A stretch of DNA of 29,404 nucleotides, taken from positions 27,501 through 56,904 of the forward strand of contig JAHBMJ010000665.1 of NCBI GenBank assembly GCA_018398765.1. Reading direction: 5' to 3'. This document shows positions 1 to 11,152 of the stretch, one piece after another. The DNA is from Chromera velia (lineage: Eukaryota; Sar; Chromeraceae). Position numbers and translations under genes: made by a program. Each line of letters opens with the position of its first letter. Positions within the stretch are counted from its first letter, which is position 1. Below the pieces are notes generated by a model. It was not told the DNA's origin. It made no database searches and worked only from the letters and a program-made list of their open reading frames with translations.

Positions 1-74
1 TCCTTTTCCTCTCTCCTCGCGCTCGCTCTCGCTTTGTGTGTGAGTGTGAGAGAGAGAGAGAAACAGAGAGAGAG

Positions 75-109
<35 letters not shown>

Positions 110-1409
110 AAAAGCGAGGAGAGCGAAAAAGGAAAATCAATGCAGCGCAGACGGCCATCAATGTAAGAGATGTATGAGTGTCTCAGTGAAAATGCTACGG
201 ATCACCCATTCTGCGTGAGGGCGTGCCCTTTTGAGAGAGAGAGAGAACATGCGTGCAAGTCAATCACCATGATGCTGCTTCACTTTTGCGCTGATTCGTG
301 GGAGAGCAAGGAGCCTTATCTCAGAAATGAAAGTGCACAGTGCGCGTCAATGGTCGCAATGGACGAAGCCAGACAGATGCCCACCTCCGGACACACAGAG
401 ACCCCGAAGCGTTCAGACGAAAGACGGACCGACCTCTCGAAATAATTTCGGATCACCGGCACGGCGTTGCGCTGCCAGACGAAGAAGCCAAGGGCGAAAT
501 CCAGCACACCGACATTGTACACCTGCACATGCAGCCAGAGATAATAAAATCGAAAGGAATACGCGCGGAGGGCCGCCACACAACGAAAAGTGGGGGTTCG
601 AAGGGAAAAGCTCACAAGCCGACCAAGACTAAGGGGACGAGAGAGAAAAATAAACAAGCAAACAAAAGCCAAGGGTGCAGACTGACCTCTGCGGAGAAAC
701 TCTTGCAAATGGGGCAACTGCCCCAAAAGGATCCATGGGGGTCATGTGGTGAAGGACAATCTGGTTTTCACTCCAGAGAGGGAGAGAAACGTTCTGCACT
801 GCTCATTCCGGCTGACAGTCGTACTTTGCTCCTTTTCTTTACCCCAACCTTAACTCTCCTTCCTTCCCAAATTTCGGGCGGTCGAATGCGACATACTTAA
901 ACATGAGGATTTTTACTTGAAAAGCCTTCGACTGCATGCACACATGTGCATCTGACATTTTGGACTTTGTGCCTTGAAACGGCCGAGGGCGTGATCTTGC
1001 GATGGTGCATGAAGAATGATGCATGTCAGAAAACGGAAGGTCATACAGGGAGGGAATGGGAGGGAAGAGACATGAAGAGACTGCATGAACAATTTATCGA
1101 TATAATTTCCTTAAATTGTAAATGCGCCCCCCGAGCGGAGAGCTCCGTGCGAACATCTTGCATGCGTGCTCCGCCCTCCATGCAGCAATAGTATGCATAC
1201 CGGACCAATACACGCCCGGAGAGGCGATAAGAAGCTATAGTATGCTAGTGCATGAAACAGTTGCATCACAACTTGTAGAGTGGTCGCATTCTCCTTTCAA
1301 CTGTGACACAAAGTTCTCGAACAAAAACGGCATGCAAACTGACAGGCCGGCTTTGTGGCTTGGAATCCATCTGAACAGAAGATTGTCTTTGGGATCGAAG
1401 TTGTGAGAG
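1..1409. other. Upstream non-coding region
   Basis: No convincing gene is visible before the start codon at 1410. Open frames on both strands here are short, overlap each other, and read as low-complexity Arg/Ser-rich protein. The left end is dominated by GA repeats. The last few hundred bases presumably hold the promoter and 5' UTR of the coiled-coil gene, but I recognise no specific element. Confidence 0.5.
48..108. repeat. Imperfect (GA)n microsatellite
   Basis: Purine-only GA dinucleotide tract interrupted by two AAACAG units. A shorter GA tract follows at about 232-246. Confidence 0.9.
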
Positions 1410-4400
1410 ATGAGCAATCCGGGTGGTGGAGGGGGTGGGGATACTGCAAGCCAGTTCAGCATGGCTCAGGGGGGAAACAAGAATGTCGTCTCTATCTACC
1501 GGGACGTGGATGGGAAGCAGAAGATGGCTGTGGAGGAATACAGCTTCAAAGACACTCTCCAAGTCGGTTTGCAGAAAGATCCCCAGAGAGGCCCGCAAAA
1601 GGAACTTTCTGTGCATGGATACATGAGTGCGCACTGTTATCTGCAGGCCTTCAAGGCAATGGAGAAGATGGCAAAGCAACACTCGGAGGAACGAGCTGCC
1701 CACGAGTTGACTAAGACGCGAACTCACCAAACGATGTTGCTGAAAAGGGCGCTTGAAGCCGATGAGATGAAGAAAGTGGGGGACTCGAACGTCCAAGAGA
1801 TGATCCGATCACTCGTGCAACAGTCCGAGTCCCTTACGCAGGAGGTCGAGAGTCTCAGCAAGGTCAGAAGAAGCAATCCGCTATCATGTTGGATACATAG
1901 CAGTAAAATCCCATACTTGGCTGCTTCTCTTACATTTCAATTTCTTTTCATTCCACTGATGCCACTCTCCAAAGTAAACAATGGTACCTCTTTCCGTTTC
2001 GTGCGATATATGCAACGTTGAAGAACAAACTGAGGGAGACGCTTTGGTGAATTCCTTTGCGGGGTGAGCGGAGAGCTCAGCATGATTCCTGTCGAGTAGA
2101 ATTAAGCACTCCCAAGCGTAGTGGGATTCACCTGCAAGTGGTCTTCGGCAAACCCGCCTTCCTGCATGTCTGTAGAGCAATACGTCTGCTTCCGTTTCGT
2201 GGTTGTGATTCCCTGCAGCAACTGGTGGAAAGTCAACAGGCGGTACGTCTCTTCTCCTCTTTTCCCTTTCTTCTGCCCCTTCTCTCGATCGGTAGTGCCG
2301 GATGGAGTGTTGGTTCTCCTCATTTTACGTTCTCCACTTCCGGTTAATTCTTGCGGCGGTTTCCTGCCTCCCTCCGTTTCCTTCCTCGCTTTTTCAAGGC
2401 CTTTCCTTTGGTCGCTCGGAGCATTCAGATTCTTCTTTCGCCTACGTTCTTCGCTTTGAACGCACACATGTCTGCTGATTTCTGATCTCTCCGTCTCTCG
2501 ATCTATCTGTTTGCTTCCCTACCTGTTCTTGACCCAGTCTTCCTGTCCATTTGACAAATCCTTTTCCCCTCTCTTCTTCTCTCCTTCACAACCATGTCCC
2601 TGTGCATTTATGCGCGTATCTATCTGTCTGTGTGTCTTTGCAGCGCTCAGATCTCCAGAAGAAGGTCGGAGAGGAAGAACAGCAGCGCGCGCAAATCGAG
2701 GAATTTGTCGACAACCTGCAAAAGGAGGTGGGCCTACCTGTTGAACCATATGTACTGATGCATTTAGGCATTTCACAAAGAAACGAAACGGCTGCACTGC
2801 AATTGAGAACTGTTGCTTATCTATCTTCTTGATTAATACCTTCAGAATCCTTCAGCATCGCTTTGGCCTTTTGATTAGCGGGGTGGTCTTTCTCACCTGT
2901 TTTACTGCTCGCTGAAGTTTGCGCTTTGATTCCCCTGAGGCATGCTCAAAGGGGTTCATCCCCCTTTCTTGCTGGTGCTCCTTCCAGATGGCCGAGCTAT
3001 TATTTGCTGTCCTTTTCCATCTTGCTCTGTGTCTCCTGTTGATGCTCTCTCTCTCTCTGTCTGTTTGTCTGAATTGTCGTGATGTTCTTTTGCCTTTGTT
3101 GCTTTCTTTCTTTTTGTCTGTTGTCTTCATGAAGAAGAGGACGGAAAGAAACCGTACAGTCTGTCCTTCCGTCTGTCTGTCTGTCTGTCTGTCTGTCGGC
3201 TCCCCTCCCTCCTCACCTCGATCCGCTCGTTCCCTTTAACCCCACAAGGAGCGCGCGAAAAATGGGTCCTGGTATGACTCAGAGTCAGAGCAGGAGTCCA
3301 GAGGAGAGAGAAGAGGTTTTGGAGAAGGTTCACTGCCCAACCGAGCACCGTCGCTCCTTTGCTATGGGACTTTGAAGAGTTTTGTTACCGCCGAAAAAGT
3401 CCTTCCGCAACAGATGAAGACACAGCATCAGAAGAATCCCGGGGCGCCCCCTCCCCCCTGTCTAAAGAACATAACGGTGCCGGTCCCCCCAATGTTGTAT
3501 GTATTTGTTTGAAGTGCAGGACGCTTTTTTTCTCTATTTTTTCATTTTTTTTTTACCTTTTGTGTTGACTGGAAGCAGCAGAGGATTAACGTGTGAACCC
3601 AGTGATCACGTAAAAGTCTGTCGGGAGCTGGAGAGGCAAGGGGCGCTTAACTCACACCTTTCGGGCCCCCTGCCCACGCTGTTTGGTTGTTGGTGCTGTT
3701 CTTTTATCTCTGTTCTTTCTTTCTTTTTGTCTGTTGTGTTCATGAAGAAAAGAAGGGAGAAGAAGAAACATGTATTCTGTCTGTCTGTCTGCGCGCCAAA
3801 AGAAGAAAGAAAACAACAAAAGAGAAAAAAGAAAGAGAAAAAGGGAAAAGAAAAGACGATATAGTCTGTCTGTCAGCCTCTTCTCCATGATGCCATCCAT
3901 GCAGATGACCGAGCTGATCAACAGCCGGGAGAAGGCTGAAAAGAGCGTTCTCGAGGAGAACCGCTCTCTCGCATCTCAGGTCTGTCTGGTCTGCCCGCAA
4001 GATCCTCCCTCACCGAGCTGGCTACAATTTTCTTCTTCTTCTTCTTCTTCTGAAAGTAAACGCATGCATCTCAGGTTTGTCTGGTCTGCCCGCAAGATCC
4101 TCCCTCACCGAGCTAGCTGCCAATCGCAACAGAGCACAGTGAAGTGTGCCCTCCTTCGTTTTGCTTTGCCTGAGGAGAAAGACTGACAGCGGGGCAGATT
4201 AAGGAAGCAGGAAGGAGAAAAAGAAACGAGCAGCAGTAGCAGATGCGAGTGACTTGGCGGGAACTGAAAGCCTCACTGGACGAGAAAGAAATACCCCTGC
4301 AGTTGTTTTCTCTCTTGACTTCCTTTGTGCATGAGCGTGTTTTGTGGGTGCTGCGGCTGAGTGGCTGAGAAGTGCTGACAGACCCATCTGTCGATTTCTG

Positions 4401-6952
4401 TGCACAAAAAAGAACCATCAAGAAACAAACGTCCCGCCATGCTGCCTGCCCACCTAATTATTTGCAGCTCGAGATTCTTCAAGCAGAAGCGGCAAAGCTT
4501 CGTGGGGAGGCGGCGGCGCTTCGGACTTCGAATGAGCAGCTCCAGAGGGAAGCGGGGGAGGCGACAGAGAGGGAAAAGGCTCTTGAGGAGGAAGAGGAAA
4601 GGCTTCGAAAGCGTGTGTCGGAGATGGAGGCAGAAAAAGTGGGGCGAGAGGAGTTGGAAGAAAAGGAAACTACCGCGACCATTGCCGCCCTCACCGCAGA
4701 AGTGGCTCAATTGCGCAGCCAGTGTGCAGAAGGGCAGACGGCTTTGGAGTCCGCCACCAAAGAAACAGAGCGTTTGCAGTCTGAGTTGTCGGATAAAGAG
4801 ATGGAGTTGCAAAAGGCTTCAGAGTCATCTGAAGAAATTCGCAAGGAAGCAGAGACAGCAACAGAGGCTCTCCGTTCTGAGCTAAATACCCTGAAAACAG
4901 CTCTCCAGGCCGCAGAAGCGAGCCTTGAGCAGGAGGCGAGTCAGAGAGCAAATTTAGAGGCGACTTCGCAGTCTGCTTCGCATGCATTGAGTTCTGATTT
5001 GTCGGCCGAGAGGGAGAAGCGGGAAGCGCTGGAGGCTGAGCTTGGAGACATGCGGAGGGTGCTTGAGGCAAAGGAGCGTGAGCTCAGTGAAGCCCGCATC
5101 TCTCTTGAAAGTAAAGAGGTTGAAGTGGGGGCGATGGGGACAGCGCTAGAGGAAAGCAGGGCGGAGATGGCGGCTTTGACAGAGAAGATACGATCGTCAG
5201 AGGGGGACACCGCCACCCGCGTTGAGTCTCTGGAGGCCTCTTTGGTCGAATTGCGTCAGGAGAAGGAGGCCAATGAGACTGCGGCTGTGGAAGCTGCGCG
5301 CGTTGCTGCGAGTGAGAGGGAGGACCTCGAGGCCGCGTTGTCCTCTGCCACTCAGGACAGTGCGGCCTCGAAGGCTGCGTTGGAGGCTGCGCAGGCTGAG
5401 ATGGGGGAGTTGCGAGAGAGAGATGCAGAGAGAGCGGTGTTGGAAGAGAGGGTGAAAGAATTAGAGAGGCAATTGGAAGACAAGGAGGCCGCTAGAGGGC
5501 AAATGGTGAGTTGGTCGGTCGATCTCTCATAAAGCACTGACGAAAAGAGGCAGAGCGAGACTTTTGTCCAGCGATGGAAAAAAAGAGTGGTTCAGCAAAG
5601 CGTTGGCGACTGTCAAAGAATATGCGCTTATCTACCTACCCTTCTCAAGCTGTGGTGCTTCAACTGTGCACACGTTACGGACCATTTGATGCCCCCCATG
5701 CACGTGAGACCCTTTTTCCAAATGTGCGCAAGACCGATCTTCCACCCTTTTTGTTGCGTTGAACACTTTTCTGACTCTTCTGTGTCGAGTGCAGGAAGCC
5801 GCGGCAGGCCCCCTGGAGGCTCAGATAGCGTCGTTGATGGAGGAACTGGAATCCCTGAGGCGGGTGTCTGCAAGGACGCAGGAGGAGGCGGCGTTCTCTC
5901 TGGCATCACAACAGGAGGCCATGGAGGCCCTCGAACAAACACGAGAGAGGGAGGCGGAGGAGAGAAATCGAGCCGAGGCCGAGCTGGAAGCTGCGCAGAG
6001 TGCTTTGAGTGCTGCGCAGATGGAGTCCAACGACTTGCAGATGGAACTTGAAGTCCTCAGAAGGACATTGGAAACTGCAGAGGTCCGTCCGTCGGTCGCT
6101 TGGCTGGTCAGCATTCCTCTCCCTGTCTTCTTCTCTCGTTGAGTTTTTCCTGGAAGTCGCTTGCGCAAGCGTCTCGAACTCAATGTGGTGACCGATGGAC
6201 GGATGGATGGATTGGACGATTGAGCTTGAGTCAGTGAGGAAATCAAAGGAAGCGAGGGCGGAAACGATGGATGGATTGGATGCATGGACGGATTTTATTG
6301 TCGTTTTGAAGAATGAGTCCGTTCTATCTGGAAGTTCAGTTGCTGTATGCCTCTCCGCTCGCCGAGAGTTTTTGCTGCTCGAGTAAATCGAACTCTTTCA
6401 CCTCTTTTCAGTACGAGTTCTCTCGGCGTACATAATTTATTGAAACGTCAAACCCGGTTTTTTGAACATCACGGATAGCTTCTTCTCTCGTTTTCACTGT
6501 GTGCATTCTGCAGAGCGAAAAGGGGCAGATGCATCAGGCCATTGAAGAGGCGAACGCGAAAGCAGCATCAGCAGAAGCAGCGAGGGAGAAAGCCGTCGCA
6601 TCAGGAGCCGATCAGAGGTCAGTCCAATAAAATCAAACGACCTGCGTGCTTGTCGCATGTGTGTCGTTTCTTCCCATCAAATACACATGCGTGGCCACTC
6701 AATGGGTGCAGGCGTGCATCTGTCAATGCAGAGGAAATGAAAGAGAAAAGGAGGTAGATCTGATTTGCGGTGTGGGAATGAAGACTTGCACTCCCAAACA
6801 AATTCTGATCCTGAATTGATGAATGAAAGAACCAACAATCAGATCAGGAGAGGATCGATCGGTCGTATGCGAGCAGTTCACTGTCTCCGATTTCAGCTGC
6901 TCCCTTTTCTTCCTTTTTCTTTCGACCCGGCCTTCCTGCCTGACTCCGCGGT

Positions 6953-6992
<40 letters not shown>

Positions 6993-8404
6993 ATTCTTGT
7001 CTGCCCTTGATTTTCCGTATCGTCGGTCGCCCTCCGCCACGCCCTCTTGTTGCGTTTGTATACAGCATCTGTGTCTGTCGTTCTGCGGATGAGACTTTGT
7101 CTCCCTTCCTACTTGCAGAGTTGAAGATGCTGAGAGAAGGGCAGCGCAAGCAGAGGCAGAAAGATCTCGAATGCGAGCATTTGTCGAAGAGTGAGTCATT
7201 CGATCACTTTGTCCTCCTCCTGTCAATCTATATGCATGAAATCTGACTGCGCATGCAATGAGAAAAATCAAACCAGAGAAAAGAGAGAGAATTGAAAATG
7301 TCTTCGTCAATTTGTCCGCCTATCGGTTGACTGCCATTTGGTATTTCTTTCGTTTGACTGTCTTTTTCTTTGCCCGCCTGCAGCTTCCTTGTACTGCCAC
7401 ACAATACGAATCCTGACTACCATGGTCTACACATTACGGAATTGACTTCCGCGTTTGTCAAATCATCTTGCGCGCGCGCGTGTGTGTGTGTGTATGTATG
7501 GGTGGGTGGGTTTTGTTTCTGACACCTTGCAGGGCCCAGGCAAGGGCCCAGGAGTTCGCGCAGAGGGCCCGGATGGCAGAGAAGCACCTGCAGGCATTCA
7601 TGGAGAGTCCGCAAGGAAGGGAAAGCATGAGAGACAAACAAGTGCGGGTTGGTCAGTGAATCAGTGACTTCTTTCGTGGGTCGGCTTTCATTTTCCGCGT
7701 GCAATGTTTCTGTCGCTTTTGTGAGCGCCTGTCTGTCCTGCTTTTCGTCCAACTGACTGCGCTTTCATTTTCGCTCGATGGCATCTGACAGGCTGGCAAA
7801 GGGAGAGGTGAAAATGCTTCCCCCCCTCACTCTTTTCGTCGCTTTACTGCGTTCCTTTTACGTATCTCTGCGAGAACACAAGCAAGGCAGTAGAGAATCT
7901 GGGTATGTGTGGATATGGGTGGGGGGGGTTCTCTCGTTCTTTTTCGGAGTGAGAAAAGAAGCAAGCAGGCAGGAGCGTGGGGACTTCCTTTCAATGCCGT
8001 CCTGACTGATTGAAAAGAACCGTACATAGACGGATCAATGCTGATGGTTGGGCTCCTGATTCGCCCGTCCATTCGTTTTCTGTTTTTGCATCACACGTAC
8101 GTACATCCTTCGTCCATGCTACGTGCAGGAGATCCATGCGTTTTCTGTTTTTGTATCACACATACATACATCCTTCGTGTCCATGCTTCATGCAGGAGAT
8201 CCATGCGTTGGTCACTGAGTTCACGAACACGCTGGCCGAAAAGGGAGACACCCTTGTGGAGCTCAAACAGGTCGGCTATGTCGAGTTGTTGTCTTAATCC
8301 GTTTCGATGAAAGCCTCTGTTCTCTTCTGCCCTCTCTTTCCATTTTGCTTGCTTGTTCAGAGAGGAATTCTGAACATGGAGTGGCTTCAGCTTCCTTTCC
8401 TTGC

Positions 8405-8442
<38 letters not shown>

Positions 8443-8859
8443 GTCTCCCATTTCCACCCTCTCATATATTAATTGTTCGTCCTCTCTTCTTCCGTCATTC
8501 ATTCATTCATTCATTCATTCATTCATTCTTTTCTTTCTCCAGTTTACTTCTTGCCTGCATGGCGCTGCGCCAACTGCATGGATGGGTACTCTCTGTCTCC
8601 CCCTGCTCGCTGGTGTTTCTTCCTTTGGATTCCAGTCTGTCATGCAACAGGGAGGGGGAGCGCATGCATGCATGGAAGGGTCTCCCCTCAGATGTTTGCA
8701 CTCACTCCTGCACGACTGTCGCCGGTCATGGTACGAAATAGACAATCTGAAAACCCGTTTGTTTTGCAGGTGAACGCGTACCTCAATCAGAGGCTGTCGG
8801 ACATGGAGGCGAACCATGCCCGATTACAGGAAGAGCTCCGCGGGGGTTCTGCGAGCTAA
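1410..8859 (+). CDS. Coiled-coil protein, 12 exons (about 887 aa)
   Basis: Family not recognised. Exons inferred from GT-AG sites and frame: 1410-1862, 2219-2242, 2644-2727, 3249-3500, 3905-3979, 4468-5505, 5795-6082, 6514-6617, 7119-7190, 7533-7641, 8196-8270, 8770-8859. They sum to 2664 bp, 888 codons with the TAA stop, and all phases agree. Most acceptors are TGCAG or TTGCAG. The N-terminus is Gly-rich (SNPGGGGGGDTASQ) and then globular for about 100 residues. From exon 2 on, nearly everything is Glu/Ala/Leu/Lys/Arg-rich heptad-like coil; the 1038-bp exon 6 alone gives 346 coiled-coil residues. Exon 4 is the exception: Ser/Pro-rich, non-coil, and its 3' border is the least certain. The donor at 7642 could instead be 7648. 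No membrane segment or targeting signal is seen. A structural or cytoskeletal role is inference from composition only. Confidence 0.75.
3971..4118 (+). repeat. Tandem duplication copying a splice donor
   Basis: About 53 bp at 3971-4023 are repeated at 4066-4118, offset 95 bp, with two visible mismatches. The first copy spans the end of exon 5 (CTCGCATCTCAG) and its GT donor. The second lies inside the intron and carries a second potential donor, CAG followed by GTTTGT. A TTC triplet run (4031-4050) separates the copies. Confidence 0.9.
6954..6990. repeat. (GA)n microsatellite in intron
   Basis: Pure GA dinucleotide run in the intron between exons 8 and 9 of the coiled-coil gene. Confidence 0.95.
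8074..8207 (+). repeat. Tandem duplication copying a splice acceptor
   Basis: Two copies of about 66 bp (8074-8140 and 8139-8207, offset 65-67 bp with a 2-bp indel). Each ends in GCAG followed by the first bases of exon 11, GAGATCCATGCG. The downstream acceptor (AG at 8194-8195) gives the open exon 8196-8270. The upstream one (AG at 8127-8128) is a decoy whose use would shift the frame. Confidence 0.9.
8408..8439. repeat. (CT)n microsatellite in last intron
   Basis: CT dinucleotide run in the last intron of the coiled-coil gene. Confidence 0.95.
8495..8528. repeat. (CATT)n microsatellite in last intron
   Basis: About eight CATT units in the same intron as the CT run just upstream. Confidence 0.95.
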
Positions 8860-9613
8860 GTGAAGGATTTTCATGCACAAGTCTCTCCGCTCCATACCCA
8901 GCTCCTCGAGAAGGCTCCTCATTCCTCATTCCTGAACTGTCTCTGGCTCGACCCTCGCGATTCGATCTGTTGGGCCCCGGCCCCATTCCTTTTTGTTGCT
9001 CTCTCTGCGGATATCCGCCCAAGGAGGAATTGTGAAACTTTCGTCGCCCCCTCTCCCTTTGGTCAGAGAGACTTATCATTAGCAAGAAGTGATGACGCAC
9101 GTGTCAAGCGATTGAAAGAAGACTGCGTATAAGGAGGAAGTCAGTGGGTGCGAGCAAAGCTACGAAAAACGGAGCGTCCCGTGAGGCGTGAATTTGGGGT
9201 GGACACCTCAACTTTTCCTTGTACAGACCTAGGTACAGACCACATGCATGGGATGAGCTAGGGGATGAGTGGCATATCCGGTTCATTTCTACATAACCAA
9301 TCTATCCAATGAATTGACAAGAAAGCCTTACACGGCAGAATGTTATTTGCGGAGTTTCACTATATTGGAATTCATGTATATAAATTATAAAAGCCCCCGA
9401 AGTGACCAGCTTTAAGTTTAAGCTAAGTCTTTAACCATCCAGTTTAATTATATGTTAATTCATAATTTATACAACTACTAGAATGAAAGTAAAACCTCAA
9501 GTAAAATTTAGTTAGTATAAAATTACTAATTTTCTAGCTAATTTTGATTCGATCTTTTTATTGAAAGATAAATCCAAATCTAAGGTTAACTCTTAACAAT
9601 TATTATGACATTC
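8860..9613. other. Intergenic, AT-rich at the right end
   Basis: Follows the TAA stop of the coiled-coil gene and runs to the retrotransposon tail. From about 9290 the sequence becomes clearly AT-rich and has no open frame of note. I see no gene here and no distinct polyadenylation element. Confidence 0.6.
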
Positions 9614-9638
9614 TGATTGATTGATTGATGGATTGATA
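9614..9638 (-). repeat. TGAT-repeat 3' tail of the LINE
   Basis: TGAT units with one GGAT variant. On the LINE sense strand they read as ATCA repeats at the far 3' end, beyond the hairpins, as expected for LINEs that end in a simple repeat rather than poly(A). They mark the likely left boundary. Confidence 0.65.
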
Positions 9639-9703
9639 GGTTCTATACTAGGCCTTCCCGCTATGTCCATCTGTTGCCAGAGCTAGCAGGGCGGGGCGGC
9701 GTT

Positions 9704-9765
9704 CCTTAGCTAGGCTAAGGTATCAGACCCCGCCTTCGGGGCCCGCCGGAGCTGTCTGCTCCGGC
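9704..9765 (-). other. Three consecutive hairpins in the LINE 3' UTR
   Basis: Three perfect inverted repeats lie within 62 bp. CCTTAG/CTAAGG is at 9704-9709 and 9715-9720 with a 5-nt loop. CCCCG/CGGGG is at 9728-9732 and 9737-9741 with a 4-nt loop. GCCGGAGC/GCTCCGGC is at 9745-9752 and 9758-9765 with a 5-nt loop. They sit just upstream, in LINE sense, of the repeat tail, where LINE 3' stem-loops are known to be bound by the element's own RT in some families. Confidence 0.75.
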
Positions 9766-10429
9766 CGCTGACGCTTGACTGTTCGTTTTCTTTGGCCGCT
9801 GCTCTTACCCCTAACAGGCTTTCAGATCTGAAGATCGATTTGATACGACATGTGACAAGGGTTTGTTTGCTTCTCTTATTCACTTTATTCATCTTCTTCT
9901 GTGGATTCCCTCTTCCCCATCTCATGGCTCCTTCTGATACCTCCAAGCAATTGATGGTTTCTTCATATTCTTCCGTCAATTTCCCGATCGCCTTCTGCCT
10001 TCCAGTGATTATTGCATGTCTTGCTACCAGTGTATCTCCCTCTAAGTATCTGTACCTCCCTAGACACTCCTCGAAGACCCTCTTTCTGAAGGACGTCCAT
10101 CCAAGAAAATGGTCCACTGCAGCATATCTTTCATTCAACAAAAAACAGAACAGTGATGAGTTATTTCTTTCTCCTTCCCCTCTCCTGGGACCTTGCTCTT
10201 TTTCGTTTGCCTTCTTAGCTCTTCCTTCCATCTTGTTGTCCCACCTTTATTCTATTTTTCTGTACATCTCCGTTCTCTTTTTATTAAAAATAGGACATTC
10301 TGTGACGAGATACACTTCATCTTCGACTACTCGAATCCCTAACCATCCTTCGCAGAACTGGTATGTTCTCTTCTCTAATGGTATCTTCTCTCCCTCTCTT
10401 ACCAGAATCTTCCCCCGTGTTGCAGCCAA
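9710..10429 (-). pseudogene. LINE C-terminal region, broken
   Basis: Two minus-strand frames. 10429-10247 contains VYLVTECPIFNKKRTEMY, which resembles the conserved segment near the C-terminus of many LINE RT proteins (hydrophobic-x-x-E/D-C-P-hydrophobic-...-R). After a stop, 10231-9710 continues as a tail with AAVDHFLGWTSFRKRVFEEC. The right-hand neighbour is the RT domain and the left is the hairpin 3' end. The stop and frame change between the two parts indicate decay or an assembly error. Confidence 0.6.
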
Positions 10430-11152
10430 GCACTTGTCTCCTACTTAAAATTTCCTACTCTGTATGGCCGCTCTTCTTTTGTGTTCCGATCTTAGTGCTA
10501 CTCTAGTGTAGCAAAAAAGGGCTCTTCTTATTCTTTGTCTGTCTATTCACATTTTTGTGCCGACCTTCCTACCTGTTCTGTCTTCAAACAAAGAGAGATG
10601 GAGACGATTTCCATTAGAGAACTTTCTGTGAACATCGGCTATCATGACTCCTGCCAGCCCTCTCTTCTCGTCATTGCTCTTTTCTTTTATATTTCTCTCT
10701 ATTCTGTCTGCAAATACATTTTTCTTCTTCTCATCTAACTTGTTTAAAGAGTCGTTTTTCGTTCTTTTCTGCAGCCATCTTTCCATCCAGTCGACTTTTT
10801 CATTAACGACCTATGTTCTTCTCTGCCTTGCACTCCCTTTCAGTCTATCTTTTAAAAAAGAATGTGCTCCCCTATCTGTATAAAGTGTCTGAACACACTT
10901 TTTCAGATGTAAGAAGAAATGAAAAGGATGTATTCTTCTGCCCCCCACCATTTCGTTTTCCACCCCCTCTCTCAAGCTCATGAGAATTGCTTATCCCATC
11001 GCGTCGTTCTGTTTTTCCTTCAAGGCCTTACTTGCCACCTGATTCAATTTATCCTACTAGCCACCTTGATATCTATTAAGATGAACCGGGATCTCCCCCT
11101 CCAGCATCAACGTGTCACAGCTCTCTTTCTTTCTCAGCCCCAGGACCGACGG

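Noticed and set aside
316-726. 136-codon minus-strand ORF near the left edge
   Set aside because: Random-looking hydrophobic/Arg composition, overlapping plus-strand frames, and no splice or family support.
2018-2038. Possible extra exon of the coiled-coil gene (NKLRETL)
   Set aside because: The peptide looks coil-like, but its frame ends in phase 2 while exon 3 needs phase 0, so it does not fit between exons 1 and 2.
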